A DNA stretch of 64,000 bases from Sisyra terminalis (taxonomy: Eukaryota; Arthropoda; Insecta; Neuroptera; Sisyridae). Positions 1 through 12,254 of the stretch are shown here, piece after piece; within the stretch, counting starts at the first letter, position 1, and each line of letters opens with the position of its first letter. The position numbers and the translations under genes were made by a program. The notes beneath the pieces were generated by a model. The model ran no database searches. It was given only the letters and a program-made list of their open reading frames with translations, and had not been told where the DNA came from. The stretch spans positions 2,728,001 to 2,792,000 of the forward strand of contig OY292277.1 in assembly GCA_958496175.1 (NCBI GenBank), given 5' to 3'.

Positions 1-60
1 CTAGCACTTTTCAATCGCAACTTTGTATGTTTATAATTTTTTTTTTAAAATTTAATCCCA

Positions 61-1765
61 AATGTTCCCCAAAAAATTATTTATGTAAGATTATAAAATT
101 TTCCCTATTCCACCCCTTTGTAAGAGATTAAGATTTTTTCAATTTTATCGTTTAAAAACTTTCTTTAAAATTTAAAATAAAGATATTTGTTTATTATCTT
201 GGGACAGATTGCAAAACATCACAAATTATAAAAAAAAAAACTTTTATCAACCCCTTGTAAGGGAAGATTTGTATACAAATAAAAAAATATATTTTTTTTA
301 ATTTCACTCTTTGAAAATTCAATTTTACTCGAAAATTGGGTCAAATTTTGTTTTAATTTTCTTACTCAATTCTTTACAAATTTAAGGGATGAATGTTCAT
401 CCCCCTTTTACAATTAATTTTATATTATGTAATTGATCTTCGAAAAATAGATCAAATCCACATCAAATCTTTGTAATACATTTATTAATCCATATTGTTT
501 AAGTCCTTGTCTTTTAAAATATAATATCAAGCATGGCAAGAGGAAGATGGTGAAGGAAAACGGGGATTTATCCCATAAATCTGTGACCAATGCTTAGCAA
601 TATTTCTGAGACTTTAAAAAGATTTTTATTAGTAATAACTGAAAAATAATAGTCAAATAATTTGGGTAAGGGTAGGGGGCTATTTAAAAAAAAAACATCC
701 AACTTATTGGTAATATTTTTGAAATATTATTAAATGTATAATAATTAAATTGTGGGCAGTAAGGACGAAACTTCTTGTGGAAATTTATTTATTTTATCGC
801 CAACGTTTCGTCAGTCATTCCTGACTTCTTCAGGGCTTTATAATGAAAATACATAACATTTAAAAAATTGCAACATATTTTTGTCAATGTTAGACTATAT
901 TGACATTATATAAGACTAAAACTTATGAATTGTAATTTATTTGTTTATACTTTTGACAATAATGTGTTGCAATTTTTTAAATGTTACGTATTTTCATTAT
1001 AAAGCCCTGAAGAAGTCAGGAATGACTGACAAAACGTTGGCGATAAAATAAATAATATTCCACAAGAAGTTTCGTCCTTACTGCCCACAATTTAATTATT
1101 ATACATTTATTAATATTTCAAAAATATTACAAATTAGTTGGAGGTTTTTTTTTTAAATAACCCCCTATCCTTACTCAAATTATTTGGTTATTTTTTTTTT
1201 AGTTGTTACCAACAAAAATCTTTTTAAAGTCTCAGAAATATTGCTGATCATTGGTCACTGATTTATGGGATAAATCCCCGTTTTCCTGCACCATCTTCCT
1301 CTTGCCATGCTTGATATTATATTTTAAAAGACAAGGACTTAAACAATATGGATTAATAAATGTATTACAAAGATTTGATGTGGATTTGAACTATTTTTCA
1401 AAGATCAATTACATAATAGAAAAACTAATTGTAAAAGGGGGATGAAAATTCATCCCTTAAATTAGTAAAAAAATGAGTAAAAAAGTTAAAGCAAAATTTG
1501 ACTCAATTTTCGAGTAAAATTGAATTTCCAACCAGTTAAATTAAAAATTTTTTTTTTTTTATTTGTATATGAATCATCCCTTACACGGGGCTTATATGTG
1601 CATAATATATGCATAAATCTGATGAACTTATGTACGTGACGACAGGGTAAATTTAAAAAAAAGTTTTTTAACGACAAAATTGAAAAAATCTTAATCTCTT
1701 ACAAAGGGTTGGAATAGGGAAAATTTTATAGTCTTACCCTAAAATAATTTTTTGGGGAACCATTA
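61..1765. mobile_element. Foldback element A1, two ~830-bp inverted arms
   Basis: The first half reads as the reverse complement of the second half with about 90% agreement and a short spacer near 895-945. Matching landmarks are 61-150 with 1678-1765, 400-600 with 1250-1460, and 745-880 with 958-1100. No reading frame spans the arms, so this is a non-autonomous foldback. Each arm carries near the centre a hairpin motif of the form CTGAAGAA-stem-GAAAC: minus strand at 801-838, plus strand at 1007-1041, both reading outward. The right copy has AAAAC instead of GAAAC. No target-site duplication could be assigned. Confidence 0.85.
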
Positions 1766-1777
1766 AAGGGTTAAAAA

Positions 1778-1928
1778 CCCCCTACCCTTACCCAAATTAT
1801 TGGTTATTTTTTTTTTAGTTGTTACCAATAAAAATCTCTTTCAAGTCTCAGAAATATTCCTAATCATTGGTCACTGATTTATGAGATAAATCCCCGTTTT
1901 CCTTCACCATATTTCTCTTGCCATGCTT
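1778..1928 (-). repeat. Third, partial copy of a family A arm segment
   Basis: This 150-bp block matches 1145-1310 in the same orientation and 529-690 in reverse complement, including the segment GATAAATCCCCGTTTTCC. It lies just outside the 61-1765 palindrome, so the family has a partial extra arm here, as in the D1 and F1 foldbacks. The homology stops near 1928, just after GCCATGCTTGAT, where single-copy-looking sequence begins. Confidence 0.8.
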
Positions 1929-2256
1929 GATTTTCGTAGAATTATGCCATCTCACCCCCGCGAAGCTAGTCATCAAACACTTTGCCCACTCAAATCTCCA
2001 ACGAAACGTAACGAACCAGAATTTTGTCAAGTCGAAAGTTTTCCGTTTTTCGTCATAAGTGTTTCTCATACATAAGGGGGGTGGGGTGGATTTCAACAAC
2101 ATAAATATATACATACATATGTATGTATATAAAAGATATGTTTGTCAACGGAATGACAGGACGACTGGAGGACCTGACGGAAAGATTTTAGCAGATATAT
2201 TGCCAGATCTTGACCTAAATTTCGCGAAAGACGTTCGATTTTCTTCAAGATTTTCG

Positions 2257-2291
<35 letters not shown>

Positions 2292-3401
2292 CCTCCACCG
2301 TTGTCGTCGTTGACTCCAACCCTTAGTTCTGGTCGATTTTTTGTCGCAGAAACTTGTCCAATCCAATGTGTAACGATGACCACTCGACGAGATTGGAAAC
2401 TTTTTCATTGATAAAGTTGGCAAAAAATAAATCGTACATTTTTGGCAACAACTATACATTTTACATCATTCAAACGACCATTGAAAATTTCAAGGGTTGA
2501 ATTTAAAGTTGGTGATTTTTTTGAGGTCTTAACCATTTCTAAAGTGTCTCGGATATTTTTTCCACAGTCTCCATTCCTCATCATTGTTGATGGAAAATGA
2601 TGAGAATTTTATTTAAAGCTCATTTTTGCGATAAATTACGTGGAATCCTCTAAGTTTAAAGTGAAAATGAGCTTTTATTTAATATATACCACGTCAAAGC
2701 TTTAGCTGTACGTCTACAATAGTTTGGCAGCGATTTAAATTTCGCTTCAAAAAAAAAAACAGACAGTAGGTACAAAGTTTGTTTGATGGCATATTTTATG
2801 TTCGAAATCGGTTGGCAAGTTGGCAAGTTTCAGTGGCAGGCGCCTGATAGAAAAGCCAATAGATATCCAATTTTGATCTAGTTGCCGTCGCCCTGTCGTT
2901 GCTATGCCAACGTGTAACTGTAACACACATCATTTGTTCGTAATAAAGCTGGAAAGCGTGGAGCTTTCGGTGAGACGAGTAGATGACGTAGGGGTAGGGT
3001 TACGAGGTGGGTGCTGCTAGCAGAAGGGGGGGCGGTGTAGGCGAAAAAAGTTATTTTTCTACTTAATCCATAAACGTTAAGCCACCACGAAACACGGGCA
3101 AAAGGGAAAGTCTCGAAAACTTTTGGTTTCCAAACCACCCCCACCCCCGTTCACTCGCAAACTACAAATATTGAAGTTCGGAAAAAAGAGTAGAGCAGCG
3201 ACGATTTAAAAAGCTTTCACATTGAATTTTGTCGTTTGGTGCCCATTTATTTCAGTGCTTCACTTGTTTTTTGTGTGCAAGAAATCGCCACCAGTTAAAG
3301 TTTCTGCAAAGTTTTTCAAACACAAAAAATAAAACGACTAAAATGAAACAGCTTTCAAATGTCTAAAGATTTTGATTACATTTTCATTGTTTCGCCGATC
3401 G

Positions 3402-3434
<33 letters not shown>

Positions 3435-4084
3435 AATTTTCCCCTAATGTCATTGAACTCGTTAGCATCTATTTTTAGAAAGTAGTCAGTGGAAATATAA
3501 ACTTTACAAGTCCGGTTTTCAAACTACCAAAGTTTGTATAGATTTTGAGTTTTGGTTTTAGTTCATGTTAACATCAGAACATCGGGGGTTGTAAAACCAC
3601 CCCTTTAGCATTTAAATGTTTCCTTAGACTCCAGTGACCAGTAATTATGATAGTTCTATCGTTTCCTTAAATTCTGCATTCATGGTTTAACTTTGAAAAA
3701 ACTTTCCACTTATCCCTTTTTCTCTAAAATTGATCAATAGTAAGATGCATTAAATTTCTAGCTCTTCATTTGTTTTTATTTTTGTTATATTCTAGGTCAA
3801 AAAAAAACTAATCACCTTAAGAACTAGGCCCTTAAATTGTCCGTAACACCTTAAAACTTACCCTTAACAAGTGTCAAATTTTCACTGAATAACCTTAAAA
3901 AATCTTACCTGCTTCACTTGTTTCACATCCTCTTCGTCATGATGCTCTGCAATGACTTCCAAAATCGAATTGCAAGTTTTGAGTTTCGACATTTTTTGTT
4001 TATGCCAATTGTTTTTCTCTATTCCCCAAAATACAAAATTTTGACCTAAAATAAACATAAATGTCGTATCACACACCCCAATTA
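1929..4084. other. Gene-free stretch, no recognised element
   Basis: I see no gene. Poly-T tracts of about 29 and 27 bases lie at 2257-2285 and 3402-3428, with a short CATA/TATG run near 2109-2130. The part at 2800-3150 is less A+T rich and looks single-copy. Short frames on both strands overlap each other and the T-tracts and are not supported as genes. Confidence 0.6.
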
Positions 4085-5200
4085 ATAAGCTAGGCATTTG
4101 ATTAAACGGCTAGCCATTTGATTAAATGACAAAATTTCAGTAAAATATGATTATGAAAGTTGTAAGTGTTGATATTAAGTAAGTATACATCTATTTCTCC
4201 AAGGGAAATAGGAAAGAGAGAAAAATTACTATCTATTTCCCTCTCGTTTCAAGAAATGCAATGGATTAAATTTTAGATCTCTGAAAATTTTATTTTTGCC
4301 CAATTTTTTTTTTGAAATATTTCATAAACCTGTTTCCGGACCATAAATGTATTGGTAGAGAGGTTTCTCCCCGAAGGGGAGGGAACACATTATACTTTCT
4401 ATAAAAAGTTTTAAAAATGAGATGCAGTTTAGTTTTCTATGATCGTTTGAGCAGACCAAAATGCAACGATACATCTCTGTATATAAAAAGTAAGTTTTTC
4501 GGGGATTTAAAATGGTTTATGAGTATTTAAATTATAAAAAGTAGGCATTTTGCACACTTATCTATCAGTAGGCCTGGTAAAAACAAAAGAAGAACCACTT
4601 GAAAACAATTGTTTTCCTGAATTGTTGGTCCAACTGGTTCAAAGGACCGCAAATTCGCCATAAAACTTAATAAATTTAAATTTAAATAATTCAATCGTGC
4701 TTACATATGATTAATGATTAGCCGTTTAATGAAATGCCTAAAATTTATAATAAAAAAAAATATGTTGACTACCAAATTGCATTTTTTTTGGTGTTTCTAG
4801 CGTTCCAAAATAAAATTCACCAAAAAATGCGTTCATATCAATTTTACTTCCCCTGCCGAGCTTTTCGTTGACTATAATCTCCTAATTATGACTAGCCGTT
4901 TAATTAAACGCTAAATATTTATAATAAAAAATAAAAAAAATATTTTGACTACCAAATTGCATTTTGATTTGGTGTTTCTAACGTTCCAAAATAAATTCAC
5001 TAAAAAAATGCGTTCATATCAATTTTAACTCCCCTCCCAAGCTTTTTATTGACTACAATCCTCTAACTATGACTAGCCGTTTAATTAAATGCCTAATATT
5101 TATAATTAAAAAAATAAAAAAATATTTTGGCTACTAAATAAAATTCATTAGAAAAACGCGTTCATATCAATTTATCCCCTGCCCCTTTCACTTTAATCCC
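4085..5200. repeat. Tandem ~178-bp repeat L, three copies, with an inverted half copy upstream
   Basis: The word GCCGTTTAAT starts at 4721, 4895 and 5076, giving periods of 174 and 181. Each unit goes on through ATTTATAAT, a poly-A stretch, GACTACCAAATTGCATTTT (shortened in the last unit) and GCGTTCATATCAATTTT. Divergence between units is modest. At 4094-4130 the terminal words recur in reverse complement (GGCATTTGATTAAACGGC), suggesting an inverted-repeat ancestor. No coding frame is present. Confidence 0.75.
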
Positions 5201-5320
5201 CTCCAAATTTTATGTGTGTAATTTCCACACTTCATTCGTCACGCTTGATCGGTGGGTGCACCGTTTTTTTTTTTGTTGCGAAGCATAAAATAAAAACAAA
5301 ATTGGAAAAAGATTTTATTG

Positions 5321-5563
5321 AAGTCAGAAATCCCGAAAGCTCAGCAACAAAAGCTCAGCCGAGGGAAGACTGAAGCAAGACAGAGACCGAGCGAGTGGAA
5401 CAAATGGCCGCGCCAAAAGCTCCATATAATGATAATGATAACGACACAAAATGGGCGAACAAAGTATAAAAACAGACTCTCTCCCCCCATATACTTTCCA
5501 ATAAAATAAAAGACGGCGATGATGATGAGGGGGTGGAGGGGGTGGCAATAATAATTTTTTACT
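5321..5563. repeat. Segmental duplicate, partner at 11618-11801
   Basis: The order of words is the same in both copies: GTCAGAAAT, AAAGCTCA, AAGACAGAGACCGA, GAGTGGAACAAATGGC, CCATATAATGAT, ATATACTTTCCAATAAAA, GAAGACGG or AAGACGG, GGTGATGA or GCGATGATGA, then a G-rich run and AATAAT before a T-tract. The two differ by substitutions and by an indel of about 50 bases. Neither copy has terminal repeats, so it looks like a copied piece of ordinary DNA or a low-copy repeat rather than a recognisable transposon. Confidence 0.75.
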
Positions 5564-6584
5564 ATTATACACATTAGACACTCCTCCACACCAACTAAGC
5601 TCACCTACATGTGTGCATTGTATAATTTGTAATATGAGAAATGAGCTTTAGGAGCTCATGAAGGTACATAAGCGAAATTTATCTGTATCTCCACTGTCTT
5701 TTGTCTTTTGAATGCAGACCGTCATTTGTTTCTTGCCGCCTTTCTTTTGTTTGCACTCGATTCTCGTGTTATATATATATATATATAAATTTAATAAAAA
5801 TGGTTCGACTTCATCAATATTATATTCTTCCGCTTGACATCACATCCGGATAGCCGGTCGGTCGAATCGTAAAACTTTACGTTTATATCGGTACAAATTG
5901 CGGAACTTAACGACTGTAATTAAATAAAACTATATTCGGAAAGATGAGGGTGAGGGGGGGGGGGAGGAAAAAGAAAATGGGGGATAGAAACATGAGTATG
6001 ATGTGATAAAATTTAATAAAAAAAAAGCGACTAGTGAGGAGGATTTTTTTCTTTTTTTTTTTTTTTGGGTGATAACTCAAAGTTGAGCTTTGAGCTTAAA
6101 ATGAGCATTTTTGTTGGGCGGGCGAGGTTGGGAATTAATTAAATTCATCTGAGTTCCAACCGTTTTTCGTGAAGACGCTTTTGGGGCGCGTTCATTTTTC
6201 AAAGCTCGGTCGGTTATCGTAACTCATTTGTTTTTTGTCACTCAATTTTTTTTTTTTTTTTTTGGGGCTGTTGATTGTGAGTGTTAAATTTGTTTTTTTT
6301 TTTTTTGTTATCGTTTCACTTAAATTTATGAAAAATAATTTTTCATCAGAAAAGATTTACATGTTTGTATGCGGGGGTGAGGGGTGTGCGGGGTTGATGA
6401 AAAGTATGAAAAATTTATACATTTAAAGCTTTATGTGTGGGTTTTGCAAAGAAAAAAAAATGTACAGAAAAACCAAATTTGTTTTGATTTATGGAAATAA
6501 TAAGGTTGGCAACTTAAATTCTGTCGTTTTTTTTTTAGGGTATTACCATGTGGAGAAAAATGGCCGGAATTAAGTTGCTTTTCT
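5564..6584. other. Gene-free stretch with microsatellite and homopolymer runs
   Basis: It contains an (AT)n run at 5770-5787, a G-run near 5956-5964, poly-T tracts near 6050-6066, 6247-6263 and 6293-6306, and otherwise unremarkable A+T-rich DNA. Short frames are read through the T-tracts and are not credible. Nothing else is recognised. Confidence 0.55.
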
Positions 6585-7153
6585 ATTAGATGTTTTATAG
6601 GGGGCTGTGTAACCAGTGGCCTACTTGATTGAATATTAGCTAACTTAGATCTTTTGAAAGTCAAATTTTTATATTAATTACTAATAGATGTTAAATTCAG
6701 ATCTCAGCTTTTATTTTTTTAAATAAGAAGATAATTCAGGTTGTTTAAGATCGGTTTTTTTTTATTTAATATTTTTACTATTCAATTAGTTACGTTTCGT
6801 TACGTATCGTAACTTCAGCAGGCTTCTTGAATCACAAAAATAAAATATTTTCAATTTAAAAAATTGAAGATTTTTAAAAAAGAAATTGAAAATATTATAT
6901 TTTTGTGAATCAAGAAGCCTGATGAAGTTACAATACGTAACGAAACGTAGCCAATTGAATAGTAAAAATATTAAATAAAAAAAACCGATCGTAAATATCC
7001 TGAATTATCATCTTATTTAAAAAAATAAAAGCTGAGATCTGAATTTAACATCTATTAGTAATTAATATAAAAATTTGACTTTCAAAAGATCTAAGTTAGC
7101 TAATATTCAATCAAGTAGGCCACTGGTTACACAGCCCCCTATAAACCATCTAA
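6585..7153. mobile_element. Foldback element B1, ~280-bp arms
   Basis: The left arm (6585 to about 6862) is the reverse complement of the right arm (about 6880 to 7153) with few mismatches and almost no spacer. Outer ends read TTAGATGTTTTATAGGGGGC and its complement. Near the centre each arm holds an outward-reading hairpin: CTGATGAAGTTAC, a 5-base loop, then GTAACGAAACGTAG (plus strand at 6919-6950). The left copy is mutated to CTGCTGA. The element has no coding capacity. Confidence 0.85.
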
Positions 7154-8223
7154 TTTATTGCATCAAAAAAAACAACGTATATTAAGTGTAGTGAGCTTTT
7201 CACAGCTATTTCCGGGTCCGGATTTAATTTTTTTTTTCTCGTACATATAAGTAGATCAAGTTGGCTGGTTCAAAAGACTTACGAGTGCTTTTCAAAGCTA
7301 ATTTTTTGCTTTTTATTTTCTCTCCAAAGCTCACTCGAATATCATATAAAAATGAAATATTGACGATGAAGAAAAATGAGCATCGAAACGAAGTGACTAC
7401 TGGGGGGGGGGGGGGGGGTGAATGGGGGAGGAAGAAGAGGAGGAGGAGGCAAAATCAACCGTTACACATTGATTAATGTGGAACGAATGGACGAGCTTCA
7501 ATCGTGGCCACGGCTATTTTCTACATTCAAACAAAGAGCTTGAAAAGCTCGAAAAGCTCATCGAAAGTATGTCTGTGTGTGACATACGTGTGGCGCTGAG
7601 GCCAAATTGGCCGCGTGAATGGCGCACCACGCAAGCTTTCGAAGTTTACGGGGAAAAAAAAATCCCTATACCAAAATTTTTGAGCTTTTTTCGTAAGTAT
7701 TTGGTTGTTTACCGCAAGCGGTAGTCTCGCCGCGGCGTCTCTCGTCATTTCCATGAGGAAAAACACGCTCGGAAAAGCGTTCATGCTGTCTCATTCCCAC
7801 TCGTGCCGGTCTACTAAAGCGGCGTCTTTGTTTCCAATGCCTCTTTGTCACACCCGTAGAAAAGACTTTCCCCGTTTCCATAGTGATACAAAAGTTCACA
7901 GATAGAGTGATACAAAACGCAATGGTAATAGGGTAGCACGGGCGAAACGGGAGAGCTGCGAATCAACTTTCAAGAATAACAACGTCGAGGCAAAGCGAAA
8001 AAAAGCATAGAGAATGTAGGAGCGTAAAGGAAAATCGACGAAAAAAAAAAACGAGGACAAGGAAAAATAAGGACGTCGCCGGTTTTTCCGTTTTCCCGTT
8101 TCGGAAATTTCATTTTTTTTCCCACATGTAACGTATTGCCTTTTAAAAGTCCACAGACTTCCATATAGATTTTTTCGTAAATTTAATTGTTGTTTTCATT
8201 GGTCTTTCATCAATTGCCAAAAG
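7154..8223. other. Gene-free stretch with a less A+T-rich island
   Basis: From about 7370 to 8160 the sequence has more G+C than its surroundings, with a 17-base G run at 7402-7418 and repeated AAAGCTC words at 7541-7562. Overlapping frames on both strands (for example 7476-7724 plus and 7527-7784 minus) shadow each other and match no family I know. It may be single-copy regulatory DNA. Confidence 0.5.
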
Positions 8224-11002
8224 CACTAAGGGAACACGGGGCAGAAAGGGATACCGGGGCAGTATGGGACATGGAATTAGAATGGAATTTATTAAATATG
8301 AAATAAGTTCAATTAACTTTTCTGCGTTATAAAAAGTGGCTATTGCCAGTTAAGAGTACAATTGTTTTTATTTTAAATCAAAAGTCGAAATTAACGTTTC
8401 CGAATTCTAATTTTTGCAAAATACATTAAGTTAATTATATCATTTACTATTTTTTGTCAGAATATTAACATTATATTTTTAATTTAAACATATTGTTGAC
8501 TAATTAAAAGCCTAGTAATAAATCAAATATAACCAATTAATCCTTCCATAATAGTAATGCTTGTGTAAAAGGTCCTTTGGGGTACAATGGATGGGGTATA
8601 CCATTACGATAGTATTTCCCATTCAAAAGATATTTTTATCAGCAGATAGTGCGTAATTATATCAGGAAAACTAGCCGACATTCCATATAAAGATGCAGAG
8701 GTAATATGCTTATTAGACTAGGCCAAAAAAATTGACAATTTTTTTTTTTTGAAAAGTATATCGAAAATATTGTTCAAGGTGACAAAAAAAAATATCGTGG
8801 AGGTTTGAGCCCTTTATATTTAATATTAAGATCTTTAATTTCGATTTTTTATTTGTGCTTTCATTTTTGCGTCAATGCTGTCAAACTAACATAGTAAAAA
8901 AATTCATCTGCACATATATTTATAGAAAATTAAATTCCCTACAAAAAAGGTCTCTTTAAAAATTTTTGCCAGGCACGCCGTTTCCGAATAATCAAGCTTC
9001 AGACGTTGATATAATTTTTAGATTTATCTTCTTTATTTTAGAATGTTGTAACTGACAAACAAATAAATTTATAGAAATGAACTATATAGATTCTTAAAGG
9101 AAATTTAATGTTCTACAAAAAAGAACTATTGACGATTTTATATAAAATCACTTTTTCAAAAGTTATTCACAATTAAAGTTGAATGAAATATTAAATTATT
9201 GTTTTTTTCGTTTTTCTACGTTTTCGTGTAATAAATAGCTGTTAACCGAGAATAGGTTTGGATATATTATGAAATATAGTTATTTCAAACAATGAAATTG
9301 ATAAAATGATGATTTTCGATTATGTAAAATATAAATTTGTCCCACTGAAGGAAAAAAAAAAGGTTCAACAACGAAAAAAACAATAATTTAATTTTTCCTT
9401 CAACTTTAACTGTGAATAACTTTTGAAAGAGTGACTTAATGTAAAAATGTTAAAAGACCTTTTTTGTAGAACATTAAATTCCCTTCAAGGATCTATATTG
9501 TTCATTTCTATTTATTTATTTGTTCATTAGTTACAAAAAAGTTCGGGAAGATTTGAGCCATTAATATTAATATTAAGAGGTCTATCACCTTTAATTTCGA
9601 TTTTTTATTTGTGCTTTAATTTTTGGGCCAATGCTATCAAACTATCTAGGTAAAAAAAAATTTTTGCACTTATATTTATAGAAATATAAATTTCCTATAA
9701 AAAATGTATTTTTGAAAATTTTTGCTAGATACGCCGTTTCCGAATAATCAAGCTTCAGACATTGATATAATTTTTAGATTTATCTTCTTTATTTTGGAAT
9801 GTTGTAACTAACAAACAAATAAATTTATAGAAATGAACTATATATATTCTTGAAGGTAACTTAATGTTCTACAAAAAGGGTCTCTTAATATTTTTAAATA
9901 AAACACTTTTTCAAAAGTTATTCACAATTAAAGTTGTATGAAATATTTAACTATTGTTTTTTTTTTCGTTTTTCTACGTTTTTGAGTTATAAATAGCTGT
10001 TAACCGAAAATAGGTTTGAATATATTATAAAACTTAAATATTTCATAGATTCCTCTAATAATAATTTTCGATCATGTAAAACATCAATTTGTCCCACTGA
10101 ATGAAAAAAAAATGGTTCAACAACAAAAAACCAATAATTAAATTTTTTCTTCAACTTTAATTGTGAATAACTTTTGAAAAAGTGATTTTATGTAAAAATG
10201 TTAAAAAGACCTTTTTTGTAGAGCTTTAAATTCCCTTCAATAATCTATATTGTTCATTTCTATATATTTGTTTGTTCGTTAGTTACAAACTCCCAAAATA
10301 AAGAAGATAAATCTTAAAATTATATCAATGTCTGAAGCTTGATTATTCGGAAACGACGTGTCTGGCAAAAATTTTCAAAGAAACGTTTTTTGTAGGGAAT
10401 TTGATTTTCTATATATATTATTTTTTTACCTTGGTAGTTTGACAGCATTTACGCAAAAATTAAAGCACAAATAAAAAATCGAAATTAAAGATGATAGACC
10501 TCTTAATATTAATATTAACGGCTCAAACCTTCCCGATATTTTTTTTTGTCACCTTGAACAATATTATCGATATACTTTTCAAAAAAAAAACAAATTCGAT
10601 TTTTTTGGCCCAGGCTAATATAGTCTAATAATAATAGTAATAATAATATAGTCTAATAATAATAGTCCGGATTTATACTCCAAATTTACTGAATTCCTGC
10701 AGTATTTGTCAAAAATGGGCACATTTTGGCAAGTGCTGAGCCAAACAGAATTTCATTGCGCTCCAGGTTCATTTCCCATTGTTGTCCAGGGGTTGGGGCA
10801 GAATGGGAAATTTCCATTTGTTTTTGAAACCTAAATTTTTAATATTAGTTACTAATTAAAACCAATAAAATCTTTTTTTATTTGTAGAGAGTGAATTAAA
10901 CAAACATATAAATTACAAAACAATGAGATTGTTTCTTTAAGTCTGTTGTAAATTGTAGTAAAAGCTCAGGTATCCCGTTCCGCCCCAGGTTCCCCCACAC
11001 TG
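8224..11002. mobile_element. Element N with GC-rich terminal inverted repeats, carrying nested F1
   Basis: The left end (8224-8256) reads GGGAACACGGGGCAG then AAAGGGATACC. The right end (10969-11002) read on the other strand gives GGGGGAACCTGGGGCGG then AACGGGATACC. That is an imperfect terminal inverted repeat of about 33 bases, far richer in G+C than the surroundings. Related words lie inside (GGGGCAGAATGGGAAA at 10796-10811). The foldback F1 occupies 8711-10630, so N itself is about 860 bp with no coding frame. No target-site duplication was found, so the superfamily is unassigned. Confidence 0.6.
8711..10630. mobile_element. Foldback element F1, a double or stuttered palindrome nested in N
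   Basis: Outer ends are TATTAGACTAGGCC on the left and GGCCCAGGCTAATATAG on the right. The internal order is left arm (8711 to about 9290), truncated right arm (about 9310-9532), second left arm lacking its outer end (9533 to about 10060), then a complete right arm (about 10070-10630). Conserved words include TTGAGCCATTAATATTAAT, GAATAATCAAGCTTCAGAC and CCTTTTTTGTAGA. No frame of coding length exists. A single right arm of the same family lies at 58193-58647. Confidence 0.8.
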
Positions 11003-11017
11003 TCGTAATTTTAAAAA

Positions 11018-11600
11018 AACAACTTTTGAATATTTTGGTGTTTTTTTGTCAGTTCTCAAAAAAAAATCTTCATAACTTGCTTATTTTTCCGGGAAACGTT
11101 ATTCAATGAAAAAGCTCCATTTCGGCCATTTTTCAAATATTGATTTTTCCAAAGCTTTTAACTCACTATTAATTGGTGTTGTTTTGTTGTTCTGAAAGAA
11201 ATAATGTCATCTTACGCATATATTATGATCGTCGATTGCTTTCATAAGTATCAAAGCTTCAATATTTAAGATATATGTGTAAATAGAGCTTTTTCTTTAT
11301 TAGCGTTTCCCAAGAATATATGCCAGCTTCTAATTTTTTTCTTTCGAAGCTTTCGAACGACCAAAAAGAAACACCAATTTACGGCGTAAGAAAATCAATT
11401 TTTACATTATAATGGAAAATACGCAAGTTATGATTTTATTTTGCAAAACCCTTGAGCAACAAGGAACATCAATTAAAAGTGCAAAAAAAATTTGAATTAT
11501 TAATATTTTGAGAAAAGCTCAAAACGTCAAATTAGTTCTACATAAGGTTTTCCTGGATAATATACGAGCGAAATTTTTTTCTCCAAATTTCTAAAGAGTA
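11018..11600. repeat. Degenerate interspersed repeat G
   Basis: The block has the recurring order GGAAAAAGCTCCATTT..., CATTTTTCAAA, ATTGATTTTTCC, ATTAATTGGTGT, TTCTGAAAGAAATAA and TAGAGCTTTTTC, partly repeated in inverted orientation (11330-11430). The same order recurs at 23990-24550, 62340-62990, 63060-63220 and 63770-64000, in different orientations and with heavy divergence. No terminal repeats or target duplications are visible. It is an old family of unknown class. Confidence 0.5.
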
Positions 11601-11617
11601 GTGCTAACTTAAAGGAC

Positions 11618-11801
11618 ATGTCAGAAATTTCAAAAGCTCAATCCAGAGAAGAATGAGTAAGACAGAGACCGAAAGAGTGGAACAAATGGCTATGCCAAAA
11701 GTTCCATATAATGATTATGATGATCTTTCCTTCATATACTTTCCAATAAAACAGAAGACGGTGGTGATGAGAGAGGGGGGTAATAATATTTTTTTACTTT
11801 G
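11618..11801. repeat. Segmental duplicate, partner at 5321-5563
   Basis: This is the shorter partner of the 5.3-kb copy. It keeps AAGACAGAGACCGA, GAGTGGAACAAATGGC, CCATATAATGAT and ATACTTTCCAATAAAA in the same order but lacks the stretch of about 50 bases that follows GATAATGATAACGAC in the other copy. Homology fades into a T-tract at the right edge. Confidence 0.75.
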
Positions 11802-12143
11802 GAAGCTTTTGAGGTGCAACTGAGCTTTGACTCATATTTGTCATATTACTCCTTTGCCCAGGTATTCAAGTTATTTTCAATTAAAAATTAAATTTCGAAA
11901 GAAATTACCTATTGTGTGGATCAGATTACAAGGGGTGCGGGGGTGAAAGGGTTAAAATTTAAATAGGGTTGTGTCAACATTCCTGTGTGTAAAAGTTGCA
12001 AAGAAAACTTTGTTTGATTAGGTATTTCTTTGGGGAGTTGGAAAATAAATTTTAATTTAGATTGAAGGCAAAATTAAATCGAAACAATTTACGGCAAGAA
12101 ACAATCTTTGTGGGGAAAGGGTGAAGAGGGGGAAATATTTTTT

Positions 12144-12254
12144 TAGGTCACAAAAATTTTTTTTTTTTGGTACTTCTAATAAATCAATAGAAATTAGTAA
12201 TTCAGACAGTGTCTCTTTTTATTAGGAGTACCTAAACTTTTGTATGGTAGTGTA
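12144..12254. mobile_element. Small palindromic element, Tc1/mariner-MITE-like
   Basis: GGTACTTCTAATAAA at 12169-12183 pairs with TTTATTAGGAGTACC at 12217-12231. The right end, read on the minus strand, is TACACTACCATACAAAAGTT, which has the style of Tc1/mariner ends (TACA-T-CC-AAAAGT). The left end is eroded to GGTCACAAAAATT. No transposase is present. The class is an inference from end style only. Confidence 0.4.

Noticed and set aside
4721..5200. Short direct repeats considered as a CRISPR-like array
   Set aside because: The repeats are ~178-bp full units with no unique spacers. This is an ordinary eukaryotic tandem repeat.
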